Part shown: positions 14,937 through 22,945 of the stretch, one piece after another
How the letters are laid out: each line of letters starts with the position of its first letter
Position numbering within the stretch: the stretch's first letter is position 1
Made by a program: the position numbers and the translations under genes
The notes under the pieces: generated by a model
What the model was told of the DNA's origin: nothing
The model's input: only the letters and a program-made list of their open reading frames with translations
Databases searched by the model: none
Origin: Candidatus Melainabacteria bacterium
GTDB taxonomy: Bacteria > Cyanobacteriota > Vampirovibrionia > Vampirovibrionales > JAJTHC01
Direction: 5' to 3'
Length of the DNA stretch: 23,471 bases
Assembly: GCA_026389055.1 (NCBI GenBank)
Contig: JAPLIO010000201.1
Location: forward strand, 1-23,471

Positions 14937-15810
14937 ATGAAACTTGCCGCTTGGATGCCACAACTAACACCATTATCAACAACCGTTGTATCGCCACAAA
15001 CAGACAAAAAAAACAACCGTCCCAACCGATTCCACGCAAAACGATACCTTTCAACGAGTTGCCGATACCGTTAACCCGCTAGAAAAACCACAACCGAGAA
15101 GTGGTAACTTTATAACAGATACTGGTCGCTTGACGGATCATCAGAAGCTATGCCATGAACTAATCGACCTATCAACTTCAAACATAATTTGTATATCTAC
15201 TGCACTTGCAAAAAAAGTTCTACACCTTTTGAGTCATGATCAAATTGATTTCCAGAAGCCTCACAGTGCAGCAGTGAAAATACTCTCAGAATTAGACAGA
15301 CAGATAAGGTTAGGTCACGAATCAGAGAATTCACGTACAGGTTCGTTATTGACCAGTTTTCAGGAAGAAGCCCGACTTGCTTTGCTTGACCGTTTAGGAG
15401 AGGAGTACCCACCATTGAAAGAATCTCTTCACCGTGAGTTCCTAAAGGTGCAGGAAAACTTTCAAAATGTTGACGCTCGAACTCAGGCGTTTCAAAATCT
15501 TTCTCTAGTTCAGGGGTTTCATCTTGCGTTAAGAAAGCCCATTCAAACCAGGGTGGAAAAATACGATAGTCCATTGGGTTATAGATTGAACTATTTTGAA
15601 TCAATTCAAGATAGTAACCAACAGAACCAATCGCGTGCTTTAATCCAAGCCAATTTAACTCCGTTGACAAAAGACCTACTTCACTTTGATTACGATACAA
15701 TTTATCAACGAAAACAATCTGACTTAGATAGAGTTCTGTCCGATTTTGCAAAAGAGAGTATATTAGCACCCATTATCTCTGAAGCACCTCCTAGAGCTTG
15801 GGAAATCTAA
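14937..15810 (+). CDS. Unknown helical protein, reading frame broken at an A8 run
   Basis: I do not recognise a family. An ATG at 14937, about 10 nt after AAGGA, starts MKLAAWMPQLTPLSTT and stops after 45 codons. The long frame (14986-15810, about 270 residues) has no ATG or ribosome site of its own near its beginning. The two frames meet at eight consecutive A (15006-15013). With seven A they would join as ...SPQTDKKTTVPTDS..., giving about 290 residues. The protein would be soluble and mostly helical, polar, with no membrane segment or catalytic motif I can name. A strong promoter and good SD suggest it is expressed. The break may be a real mutation, slippage-controlled, or a sequence error. 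It ends 21 nt before convergent cinA. Confidence 0.6.
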
Positions 15811-15831
15811 GACAAATTAACTTAAATGAAG

Positions 15832-17226
15832 CTAGCCATTATCACGGGACAAAATAGAACTAAACAACTGCAAGGCTTCTAAGGCGAATTTGGTTTTTAA
15901 TAACTCCCGCCCCAAGGTGGGGTTCATATAAAACGCCTTGCTAATAACCGCCGTGCCTAGCTTTTCCGCTAGCACTGGCGGTAAGCTTACCGCCATCCAC
16001 ACATGCCCCACGGGCTTTTCCACACTACCCCCATCTGGCCCCGCTACCCCCGTAACGCCCAAGCCAATGGTGCGTTCAGGGTGGATACTCTTCAACCGAA
16101 CCCCCACCGCCATGGCTTCCGCCACGGGCTGGCTAACGGCTCCGTGGGTGGCTAGGGTTTCTTCCGCCACCCCCAGCCAAGCGTGCTTAACTTCATTGCT
16201 GTAAGCAACCACATTGCCCGAAACCACCGCCGAACTACCCGCCACGTTGGTAAGCCAGTGTGAAACCAACCCGCCTGTGCAGGATTCCGCTGTTGCCAAC
16301 TGAAACCCAGCTGTTTTGGCTTGTGCCACCACCCATGTTTCCAAATGAGGCATACCCAACGGTAAGGCAAACTGCTTTAATTGGGCAGGAATGGCGTTTC
16401 GCCACTGCGTAAAAAACGCTTTAGCTTGTTGAACGGTTTGCGGTTGTCGGCTCGTTAATTCAATACGAATGCGTTGCTCATTTTCCACATACGGAGCCAC
16501 CGTGTAAGGGGCTGAAGGGGTCATCAACGCCTGCCCCAAGGCTTCTACCAAATGGCTTTCCCCTACGCCATAAAAATAAACCGATTGCCGTTGAATGCGA
16601 TGCCCCTCTTCCGCCGTGGTTTTAGGGGCTAGCCCCAAGCGTGCCATCAGCAACGGAAACAGGGCATATACTTCCCTAGGAATACCAGGTAAACAGGCTA
16701 TCCACTGCCCTGAAGGCAATCGCCAAACCGTTGCTGGGGCGGTGCCTACGGGGTTTACAATCGCTTCCGCCCCTTGCGGAATGAGGGTTTGCTTCCAGTT
16801 GTTGGCAGGCATTTTCGCCGAAGCATCATGCCCAAACCGAGCTTGAAACCACTGCTCTAGGTGAACGGCACTGGCTTCATCTTTCACTAAAGGTACGCCA
16901 AACGCATCGGCTAAGGTGGCAATGGTTAAATCATCATCCGTAGGCCCTAGCCCACCTGTTATAATTAAACCGTTAGCCTGTTGAAGCCCCACGCAAACGG
17001 CAGTGGCAATGGCGGTAGGGAAATCGCCTACCGTGGCGTGGTGCGAAACGGCTAAATCGTAAGCGGGGCAGTGTTTGGCAAGCCAACTAGCGTTAGTGTT
17101 CATCACATCGCCCACCAGCACTTCATTACCCACGGCTAAAAAGGCGACTGTATTAGCACCCCCCAAACAAAGCGATTGACCCTGTTCTAAAGCGGTTTTC
17201 AAAGTAGCAAGCGGTAGCGTTATCAT
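15832..17226 (-). CDS. cinA: CinA-family protein (NMN deamidase / ADP-ribose pyrophosphatase type)
   Basis: The 464-residue, two-domain protein carries an N-terminal MoCF-like domain (about 27-195) with AVGNEVLVGDVMNTN, VGDF and GGLGPTDDDLT (91-101), the part linked to ADP-ribose/NAD-related pyrophosphatase activity. After a middle region comes the CinA_C/PncC amidase domain (about 293-460) with ATAESCTGG (311-319, catalytic-type S315) and GVTGVAGPDGGS...KPVGHVW, which deamidates NMN in the pyridine nucleotide cycle. The usual GTELL motif reads GNEVL here. There are about 25 extra residues before the domain. The start is supported by AAAGGG 8 nt upstream. It stands alone, divergent from the gene at 17424 and convergent with the gene ending at 15810. 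Confidence 0.94.
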   Translation of the reverse strand: MITLPLATLKTALEQGQSLCLGGANTVAFLAVGNEVLVGDVMNTNASWLAKHCPAYDLAVSHHATVGDFPTAIATAVCVGLQQANGLIITGGLGPTDDDLTIATLADAFGVPLVKDEASAVHLEQWFQARFGHDASAKMPANNWKQTLIPQGAEAIVNPVGTAPATVWRLPSGQWIACLPGIPREVYALFPLLMARLGLAPKTTAEEGHRIQRQSVYFYGVGESHLVEALGQALMTPSAPYTVAPYVENEQRIRIELTSRQPQTVQQAKAFFTQWRNAIPAQLKQFALPLGMPHLETWVVAQAKTAGFQLATAESCTGGLVSHWLTNVAGSSAVVSGNVVAYSNEVKHAWLGVAEETLATHGAVSQPVAEAMAVGVRLKSIHPERTIGLGVTGVAGPDGGSVEKPVGHVWMAVSLPPVLAEKLGTAVISKAFYMNPTLGRELLKTKFALEALQLFSSILSRDNG

Positions 17227-17307
17227 TTTTAAGACCCTTTGCTAGCACAAAGTTAGTGCGTTAGTGTTTTAATCAACATAGAAGCTGGTTATACCAATTC
17301 ACAGAGT

Positions 17308-17363
17308 AACTAATTTAGTTTCATTATAACTAAAAATGACTTTGCCTAAGATGATAATTAGTT
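17308..17363. promoter_or_regulatory. Cluster of four AACTAA/TTAGTT half-sites
   Basis: In the 197-bp spacer between cinA and the gene at 17424, AACTAA occurs at 17308 and 17328 and its complement TTAGTT at 17315 and 17358. The first pair forms the perfect dyad AACTAA-T-TTAGTT, and the 17315/17328 pair forms a second inverted repeat with a 7-nt gap. This resembles a multi-site operator. The A/T-rich context makes some repetition expected. Confidence 0.35.
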
Positions 17364-17423
17364 GTTCTCGCTTTTCTCTCTTCTTTTTCTCTCTTTTTAA
17401 AATAAGGATGTTTAATACCCACT

Positions 17424-19475
17424 ATGATGATGATGCCTCTACAATCTGCTGCTCAAACCGCTTGGTATGCCTCATCCAAAATAGGGGGTAAAGCCGTGGC
17501 TAGCCAACCGAGAGAAACCCTCTCCACCGTAACACCGCCCGCTTTGGAAGCACCCCAATCCTTACCTGCGGTTTCGCCACCTGCCCAACTAAATACCGAT
17601 GTATTTACACCACAACAACAACCCGTGCAAGAAGCCACAACCCCAAGCCCTTATACGACGGAAACCAATGCGTCTCAAACACCCACCGATGTCTTCTCTG
17701 TTGCTTCGCCCGAAGTGGCAACGCCCCCTATCACCGCCGCTTATCCTTATCCTGAATACAACGCCCCACCCCCAACCTATGGGGAAGCCGTTCCAACAGA
17801 GACAGTCGCTCTCCCCACCTATCCTACTTCTCCTACCACAGAGCCTTCGGGCTATGGCGGTGGCTACCCTTCATACCCTCAACAACAAGCGGGCTTAGTT
17901 TGGAAAGTAGCCTTAGGGCTTTTAGGTACGTTGGTAACAGGGGTTACTACCATGGCGATTTTTGAAAACAGAGACCGTTTATTCCAAGCCTTCCCAACCA
18001 ATGTGGTTTCCCATACCAAAGCATTTTTTCAACAATTGTGGGCGGGCATTGATGGCAAACCCACTGCCACCACCGCTTTACAAGAAGCCTTAACCACCCC
18101 TGTTATTCACACAAAAGAGGGGGCGTTTGCGTTATTGCACAATCTTAAAACTTATAGTCATCAAACAGCCTTGTTAGGGCATGAGGAAGAAGCCACGAAG
18201 CTTAAAGCCCTCGAAAAACAGGTAGAAGAGTTAATCCGAAAAAATAGCGGCTCTTCTTCTGCACAATACCCCGAATTGGCAGGCATTAAAGAGCAACTTA
18301 ACGACGTATTAGCCCCTATTACCCATGCCTTAACCCGCTACCCTGAAGAATTAGCCTTGCTAGCCAAAGCAGAAAAATGGGTAGCACTCCCGCACCCCAG
18401 CCTACCGAGCGATTCAACGCTACTTGAAGATGTAAAATATTGCTCAGCAGAGCTTAAACTCGCCTTAAAGAGGGCATTTAAAGATAAAGAAAAGGCAGAA
18501 GCCGTAGATAAACTTAGCGAAAAACTAAAAAAGGGAGTCGTTTCTATAGAAGCTGCTCGGTTGTATGAGTATACCCGTCGTTTCTTAGAAAATGCAGATG
18601 AAAAGAATTTAAAAAATTCAAAGGATTTATTAGCCAGCTTAGAAACCCTGTATCAACCCTTGTTAGAAGATCAACAATTTGAGCAGTTGCATACGGGTTT
18701 ATTAGCTTCTGAACACGTTGAGAAGCTGAAAGAACACTTTGTGGCTCAAGCCCATGTGTTAGTTGGCGAAGGAGGCAAACAAGGGGTTTTAGCCCATTTA
18801 GCCAATGATACCCACTTACCTGCCGATGTGCAACTGGCGATTGGATTATTGAATGAAACCGTTAAAAGGCAAGTATCGTTGGGGGCTACGGCTCAATCTC
18901 TCGCTTTTAACGGGATGGTGGATGCGAGGTTTGCAGAGCTGTTAGAGAAACACCCTGAACTAAAAACCAAAGTGGAAAAACAACTTGGCTTAATGGAAAG
19001 TTCCTTTACTGGTGAAATTGATAGCACTTACGAGTTAGCATTTAAGTTTTTGGGTCAGTTTACTAAGTATCAATCAGCGACGAAACCTCCTGCTAGAAAG
19101 ATACTACTAGACAAAAAAGTGTTCAACGATGAGGAAAAAAAGTTGTTTGAAGAATGGGAAGGAAAAGACACTTATCCTACCTTAATCCCTCTAATTCAAC
19201 CGTTCTTTGATAAATTGTATGCCAGACCCGAGGATCATCAAGCGTGGATGAAAACGTTCCACAAAAAAACACAAGCCGTTGATGCAGGCATTGAACGGTT
19301 TAATAGAGCTTACAAAGGTAATAAAAAAATAAGCGATGCAGATCGTGCCAAGTTGAAAAACACCCTAGTAGCCCAGCTGTGGGAAAAGCCTGACGACACC
19401 AAACACGCTTATCAAAAAGCCCTAAAACAAGCGGGTTGGTGGGAGAGGAATCGTCCAAGTTGGTCTCCTATTTAA
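17424..19475 (+). CDS. Unknown large single-pass membrane-anchored helical protein
   Basis: The 683-residue protein belongs to no family I recognise. Residues 1-155 are low-complexity and disordered, rich in Pro, Thr, Ser and, at 105-153, Tyr/Gly (for example YPYPEYNAPPPTYGE). One transmembrane segment spans about 158-180, followed by FENRDRLFQAF. The remaining 490 residues are charged and almost entirely helical, without Cys-rich, nucleotide-binding or protease motifs I can see. Its C-terminal part is rich in EKL-type heptads, suggesting a scaffold or adaptor. It starts with four ATG codons (17424-17435), about 15 nt after AAGGA. The membrane segment and following motif resemble the protein at 8662, which suggests a lineage-specific family. 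It stands alone between cinA and hisG. Confidence 0.75.
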   Translation: MMMMPLQSAAQTAWYASSKIGGKAVASQPRETLSTVTPPALEAPQSLPAVSPPAQLNTDVFTPQQQPVQEATTPSPYTTETNASQTPTDVFSVASPEVATPPITAAYPYPEYNAPPPTYGEAVPTETVALPTYPTSPTTEPSGYGGGYPSYPQQQAGLVWKVALGLLGTLVTGVTTMAIFENRDRLFQAFPTNVVSHTKAFFQQLWAGIDGKPTATTALQEALTTPVIHTKEGAFALLHNLKTYSHQTALLGHEEEATKLKALEKQVEELIRKNSGSSSAQYPELAGIKEQLNDVLAPITHALTRYPEELALLAKAEKWVALPHPSLPSDSTLLEDVKYCSAELKLALKRAFKDKEKAEAVDKLSEKLKKGVVSIEAARLYEYTRRFLENADEKNLKNSKDLLASLETLYQPLLEDQQFEQLHTGLLASEHVEKLKEHFVAQAHVLVGEGGKQGVLAHLANDTHLPADVQLAIGLLNETVKRQVSLGATAQSLAFNGMVDARFAELLEKHPELKTKVEKQLGLMESSFTGEIDSTYELAFKFLGQFTKYQSATKPPARKILLDKKVFNDEEKKLFEEWEGKDTYPTLIPLIQPFFDKLYARPEDHQAWMKTFHKKTQAVDAGIERFNRAYKGNKKISDADRAKLKNTLVAQLWEKPDDTKHAYQKALKQAGWWERNRPSWSPI

Positions 19476-19615
19476 AAATTAACTATCGTACCCGCCAGCA
19501 GGAACGACAATCGATAATAGAACAAAACATTTTGGAGAGGTTTTGCATTGCCTGTATGTTTGTGAAACACTAATAAAGTGCTTTCTAACCCTATTTTAAA
19601 CTGGAATACAACAAC

Positions 19616-20506
19616 ATGACCGCTCCTTCAGATAAAATTTTAAAAATGACCCTCCCCAAAGGGCGTATTCAAGAACGAGTTCTTTCCCTATTAGGGGCTG
19701 TTGGGCTTGAATTCAAAACGGGCAACCGCTCTTACCGCCCCTCTAGTTCAGATGCTACCGTTGAAGCGAAAATCCTCAAAGCCCAAAACATCCCCGCCCT
19801 CATTCACTTAGGCAGACATGATTGTGGCTTTACTGGGGCAGATTGGGTTTACGAGCAACAAGCCGATGTGGTTGAATTGCTCGATTTAAAATACGACCCC
19901 GTCCAAATTGTGGCGGCTATTCCTGAAGATTTGCTCAACAGTGAAGCAAACCCCTTCAAAAATAAATCGAAGCAAATTATTATTGCTTCTGAATACAAAC
20001 GCTGTACGGAAGATTTAATTGCCAAGCACCAACTAAACGCTATTTATGTGCGTAGCTATGGGGCAACGGAAGCCTTCCCCCCTGAAGATGCGGATATTAT
20101 TGTTGATAATACCGCCACAGGCTCAACTTTGCGGATGAACCGTTTGGCGATTGTGGATGAAATTATGCGGTCTACCACCCGCTTTATTGCCAGCAAAGAA
20201 GCCATGGCGAACCCTTGGAAGCGGGAGCGGTTGGATGAACTAGTCATGCTAATGGAAGCTCGGCTTCGGGCGAAGAAACGGGTGCTGTTGGAAATGAATG
20301 TTTCTGAAGCGAAGTTTCAAACGGTTATTAACTGCTTGGCTAGCTTAAGCATGAATTCGCCCACGGTTTCCAACCTTTATGGGCAATCAGGCTTTGCGGT
20401 GAAAGTGGCGGTAGAAGTGCAAAAAGTGCCCCAACTTATTGTACAATTAGTACAAGCTGGGGCAACCGATATTTTGGAATATCAGCTAGAAAAAATCATT
20501 CCTTAA
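19616..20506 (+). CDS. hisG: ATP phosphoribosyltransferase, long form
   Basis: The 296-residue cytosolic enzyme joins ATP and PRPP to N1-(5-phosphoribosyl)-ATP, the committed step of histidine synthesis. The N-terminus has TLPKGR (12-17), FTGADWV (72-78) matches the GITGxD motif, and SYGATEAFPPEDADIIVDNTATGSTLRMN (147-175) contains the PRPP-binding loop. The last 75 or so residues (from about 220, KKRVLLEMNV) match the HisG_C regulatory domain, where histidine feeds back. This is therefore the self-sufficient long form and should not need HisZ, which cyanobacteria usually have. A single ATG follows a weak GGAA site. It heads the local histidine cluster, 78 nt before hisC. Confidence 0.95.
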   Translation: MTAPSDKILKMTLPKGRIQERVLSLLGAVGLEFKTGNRSYRPSSSDATVEAKILKAQNIPALIHLGRHDCGFTGADWVYEQQADVVELLDLKYDPVQIVAAIPEDLLNSEANPFKNKSKQIIIASEYKRCTEDLIAKHQLNAIYVRSYGATEAFPPEDADIIVDNTATGSTLRMNRLAIVDEIMRSTTRFIASKEAMANPWKRERLDELVMLMEARLRAKKRVLLEMNVSEAKFQTVINCLASLSMNSPTVSNLYGQSGFAVKVAVEVQKVPQLIVQLVQAGATDILEYQLEKIIP

Positions 20507-20584
20507 CTTGCTTGTTTGAGTAATACCGTCTGTTCTGTTTTACTAGCAGAATACTGTTTTTTAGACTAGGAATTGCTACTTTTT

Positions 20585-22312
20585 ATGATGACCCAATCAA
20601 CCGAAACTGTTTTAACCGTAAAGCCTCGTAAAGTGGTAGAACAAATGGCGGCTTACAGCCCCCCACTGGAAGGCAGAAGGCAACACACAAGGCTGGATTT
20701 TAACGAAAATACCGTTGGATTTGCTCACCTATACCCCGCAGGCTTAGCGGTTGATGCCTACACCACCTACCCTGAATATGAAACGCTGATAGCGAAACTA
20801 GCGGCTTATTTAAACGTGCCTGCTAAAATGCTCATGCTGTTCAACGGTAGCGATGAAGCTTTGGCAGTCATTCCCAATACATTTATTGACCCGAAAGTGG
20901 ATAAAGCCCTCTGTTGCAAGCCAACCTTTGGCATGATTGCCCACAACTTAACCCTCGCCGAAGCCAAAACCATTGAAATTTCTTTAAAGCCAGATTTAAC
21001 CTTTGATTTAGAGGCGATTTCAACGGCGTTAGCTACGGAAAAGCCTAAACTCGCTATTTTCGCTTCGCCAGATAACCCGACAGGGGCAATTTTATCAGTC
21101 GAAGCCCTGCTCGGTTGGTGCAAGGCTTACCCCGAAACGCTCTTTTTGTTGGATGAGGCTTATTCTAATTTCATGCCTGAAGGCTTTACCAGTATTCCCC
21201 ATGTCATCAATACGCCCAATTTAGTGGTGTCTCAAACGTTTTCCAAAGCTTGGGCAATGGCGGGGTTGCGGTTAGGGTATATTGTGGCTCATCCGCAACT
21301 GATTGATTGGATGAAGCGGGTGCGTTCGCCTTATAGCGTCAATATGTCTGCCGTAGAAACCGCTCTCAAATTGCTAGAACACACAACAGAAATTGAACGC
21401 AATTGCCAAGCGATTATTGAACGTAAAACAGGCTTTGTGGAAGCTATTCGGGCTAAGGGTTACACCGTTTCTAACGGCGGCGGTAACTTCTTCCTGCTCA
21501 ACTTCGGGGCAGATGCTGCAACGTTTACCCAGTATTGTGCGGATAGAGGCTTGTTGGTTCGCAATCAATCCCATCAGCATTTATTGCAAGGCTACATTCG
21601 GCTTTCTACGGGTAGCGAAGGCGAAAACCATCAGTTTTTAGATATGCTCGATGCGTGGCGAAACGAAACCGCCCTCGTGTTTGATTTGGATGATACGTTG
21701 GTGGATACCAGCCAAAGTTTTGATACCGTGGTTGCCTTCTTAGTGCGGAAGTATTCGCAGATACCCTTGGGAACCAAGGAATTAGCTATTCTTCGCAGTG
21801 AAGGCGGTTATAACGATGATTGGGATGCCACGGAAGAATTGTTGCGTCGGCGAAATGTAACGGTAGAAAAAGCGGTTATCGCCACAGAAGGGCAACGAGT
21901 TTACCTGAACCTTGCCAAAGAGGTTGAAACCCTGTTACTACCGTTAGACCTGTTAGCCAAGCTGAAAAAACGCTATCGGTTATTTTTATTTACAGGTAGA
22001 ATGCGGGCGGAATACGACCCTATTTGGGCGGAAGAACTCAACCCCTATTTCGACGCCGTTTTCTGTAGCGATGACGTGCCGAACCTCAAGAAAAAGCCCG
22101 CCCCAGATTATTTGAACCATATACGCTCTGTATTTCGGTTGCAACATGCGTGGTATGTGGGCAATAGTGTCGATGATATGGCGTGTGCCGTGCAGGCAAA
22201 ATTTTCGGCGTTGGGCGTTACCAAAACCAACACCGCAGACCAATTACAACAAGCAGGGGCTTCGCTTTGCGTTGCCCTAGCTACCGATTTAGAAAAGGTG
22301 CTAACCCCCTAA
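20585..22312 (+). CDS. hisC: Fusion: histidinol-phosphate aminotransferase + HAD phosphatase
   Basis: The 575-residue protein has two complete domains. Residues 1-360 are a PLP-dependent fold I aminotransferase of the HisC type: LDFNENT (37-43), DNPTG (163-167), LDEAYSNF (189-196) and the PLP lysine K221 in SKAWAMAGLRLGY. Residues 362-575 are a HAD hydrolase with all four motifs: DLDDT (367-371), FTGR (469-472), KKPAPD (503-508) and GNSVDDM (526-532), with a helical cap between motifs I and II (subfamily I type). Since the adjacent hisB lacks a phosphatase domain, I infer that the HAD part is the histidinol-phosphate phosphatase. The start is ATGATGACC, 12 nt after TAGGAA. The stop codon overlaps the hisB ATG (TAATG). 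Confidence 0.9.
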   Translation: MMTQSTETVLTVKPRKVVEQMAAYSPPLEGRRQHTRLDFNENTVGFAHLYPAGLAVDAYTTYPEYETLIAKLAAYLNVPAKMLMLFNGSDEALAVIPNTFIDPKVDKALCCKPTFGMIAHNLTLAEAKTIEISLKPDLTFDLEAISTALATEKPKLAIFASPDNPTGAILSVEALLGWCKAYPETLFLLDEAYSNFMPEGFTSIPHVINTPNLVVSQTFSKAWAMAGLRLGYIVAHPQLIDWMKRVRSPYSVNMSAVETALKLLEHTTEIERNCQAIIERKTGFVEAIRAKGYTVSNGGGNFFLLNFGADAATFTQYCADRGLLVRNQSHQHLLQGYIRLSTGSEGENHQFLDMLDAWRNETALVFDLDDTLVDTSQSFDTVVAFLVRKYSQIPLGTKELAILRSEGGYNDDWDATEELLRRRNVTVEKAVIATEGQRVYLNLAKEVETLLLPLDLLAKLKKRYRLFLFTGRMRAEYDPIWAEELNPYFDAVFCSDDVPNLKKKPAPDYLNHIRSVFRLQHAWYVGNSVDDMACAVQAKFSALGVTKTNTADQLQQAGASLCVALATDLEKVLTP

Positions 22313-22935
22313 TGATGACCCAATTAAACCGTACCGCTACCATTGAACGCATCACCAAAGAAACGCAAATTAAGCTAACTTTGGCGTTAGACCCTTCACC
22401 TAGTTTTGAAAACAAATTAGGCACTAGCTTGCCGTTTTTGAACCATATGCTGAACACTTTAGTTTGCCATGGTGGTTTGGGCATTCATGTTGAAGCCGTG
22501 GGCGATATTGATGTGGACCCTCACCACTTGATTGAAGATGTGGGTATTGTGCTAGGGCAGGCGATAGTAAAAGCCTTGGGCGGTAGCTTTGGGGGTATTC
22601 AGCGGGCGGGGTGCTTTAGCTTCCCGATGGATGGCACGTTGGCCTCCGTTGCGTTGGATGTGTGTGGTAGGGGTAACTTGGTTTGGCACGTTCCCGCTTT
22701 TGAAAGTGCGTTGGTTGGGGCGGTTGACCCTCGGTTATTTAAAGAATTTTTCAAAGGTGTGGTGGATGGCTTAGCCTTGAGTTTACACGTTAATGTGCCT
22801 TATCGGGATAATGATCATCACGTGGTGGAAGCCATTTTTAAGGCGTTTGCACGGGCGTTACGCTTGGCACTAACCCCGCTGGAAGATGGGCGAATGGTTA
22901 GCACCAAAGGCACGCTAGAAGCCCCAAAGGTGTAA
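22312..22935 (+). CDS. hisB: Imidazoleglycerol-phosphate dehydratase
   Basis: The 207-residue manganese enzyme converts imidazoleglycerol phosphate to imidazoleacetol phosphate, the substrate of HisC. The two ligand motifs are present: DPHHLIED (69-76) and DNDHHVVEAIFK (about 166-177), with HML (44-46) and STKG near the end. It is the monofunctional form, with no fused phosphatase. Two positions depart from the common pattern: FLDHML reads FLNHML and PMDEAL reads PMDGTL. The metal ligands themselves look intact. It begins ATGATGACCCAA, the same first 12 bases as hisC. The ATG overlaps the hisC stop codon as TAATG, so the two are translationally coupled. An upstream open frame to 22183 is only the shadow of hisC. 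Confidence 0.95.
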   Translation: MMTQLNRTATIERITKETQIKLTLALDPSPSFENKLGTSLPFLNHMLNTLVCHGGLGIHVEAVGDIDVDPHHLIEDVGIVLGQAIVKALGGSFGGIQRAGCFSFPMDGTLASVALDVCGRGNLVWHVPAFESALVGAVDPRLFKEFFKGVVDGLALSLHVNVPYRDNDHHVVEAIFKAFARALRLALTPLEDGRMVSTKGTLEAPKV

Positions 22936-22945
22936 GGAATAACCT

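Noticed and set aside
15197..15769. Minus-strand frame of 190 codons opposite the frameshifted gene
   Set aside because: It has no promoter or SD. The plus strand has a strong promoter and SD and a longer frame.
20545..20561. Possible terminator between hisG and hisC (TTCTG/CAGAA followed by a T-run)
   Set aside because: The stem is only 5 bp with a 9-nt loop; too weak to claim, and it would separate genes of one pathway.
22183..22311. Longer N-terminus for hisB
   Set aside because: It lies inside hisC in another frame. The overlapping TAATG at 22310-22314 gives the normal HisB length.
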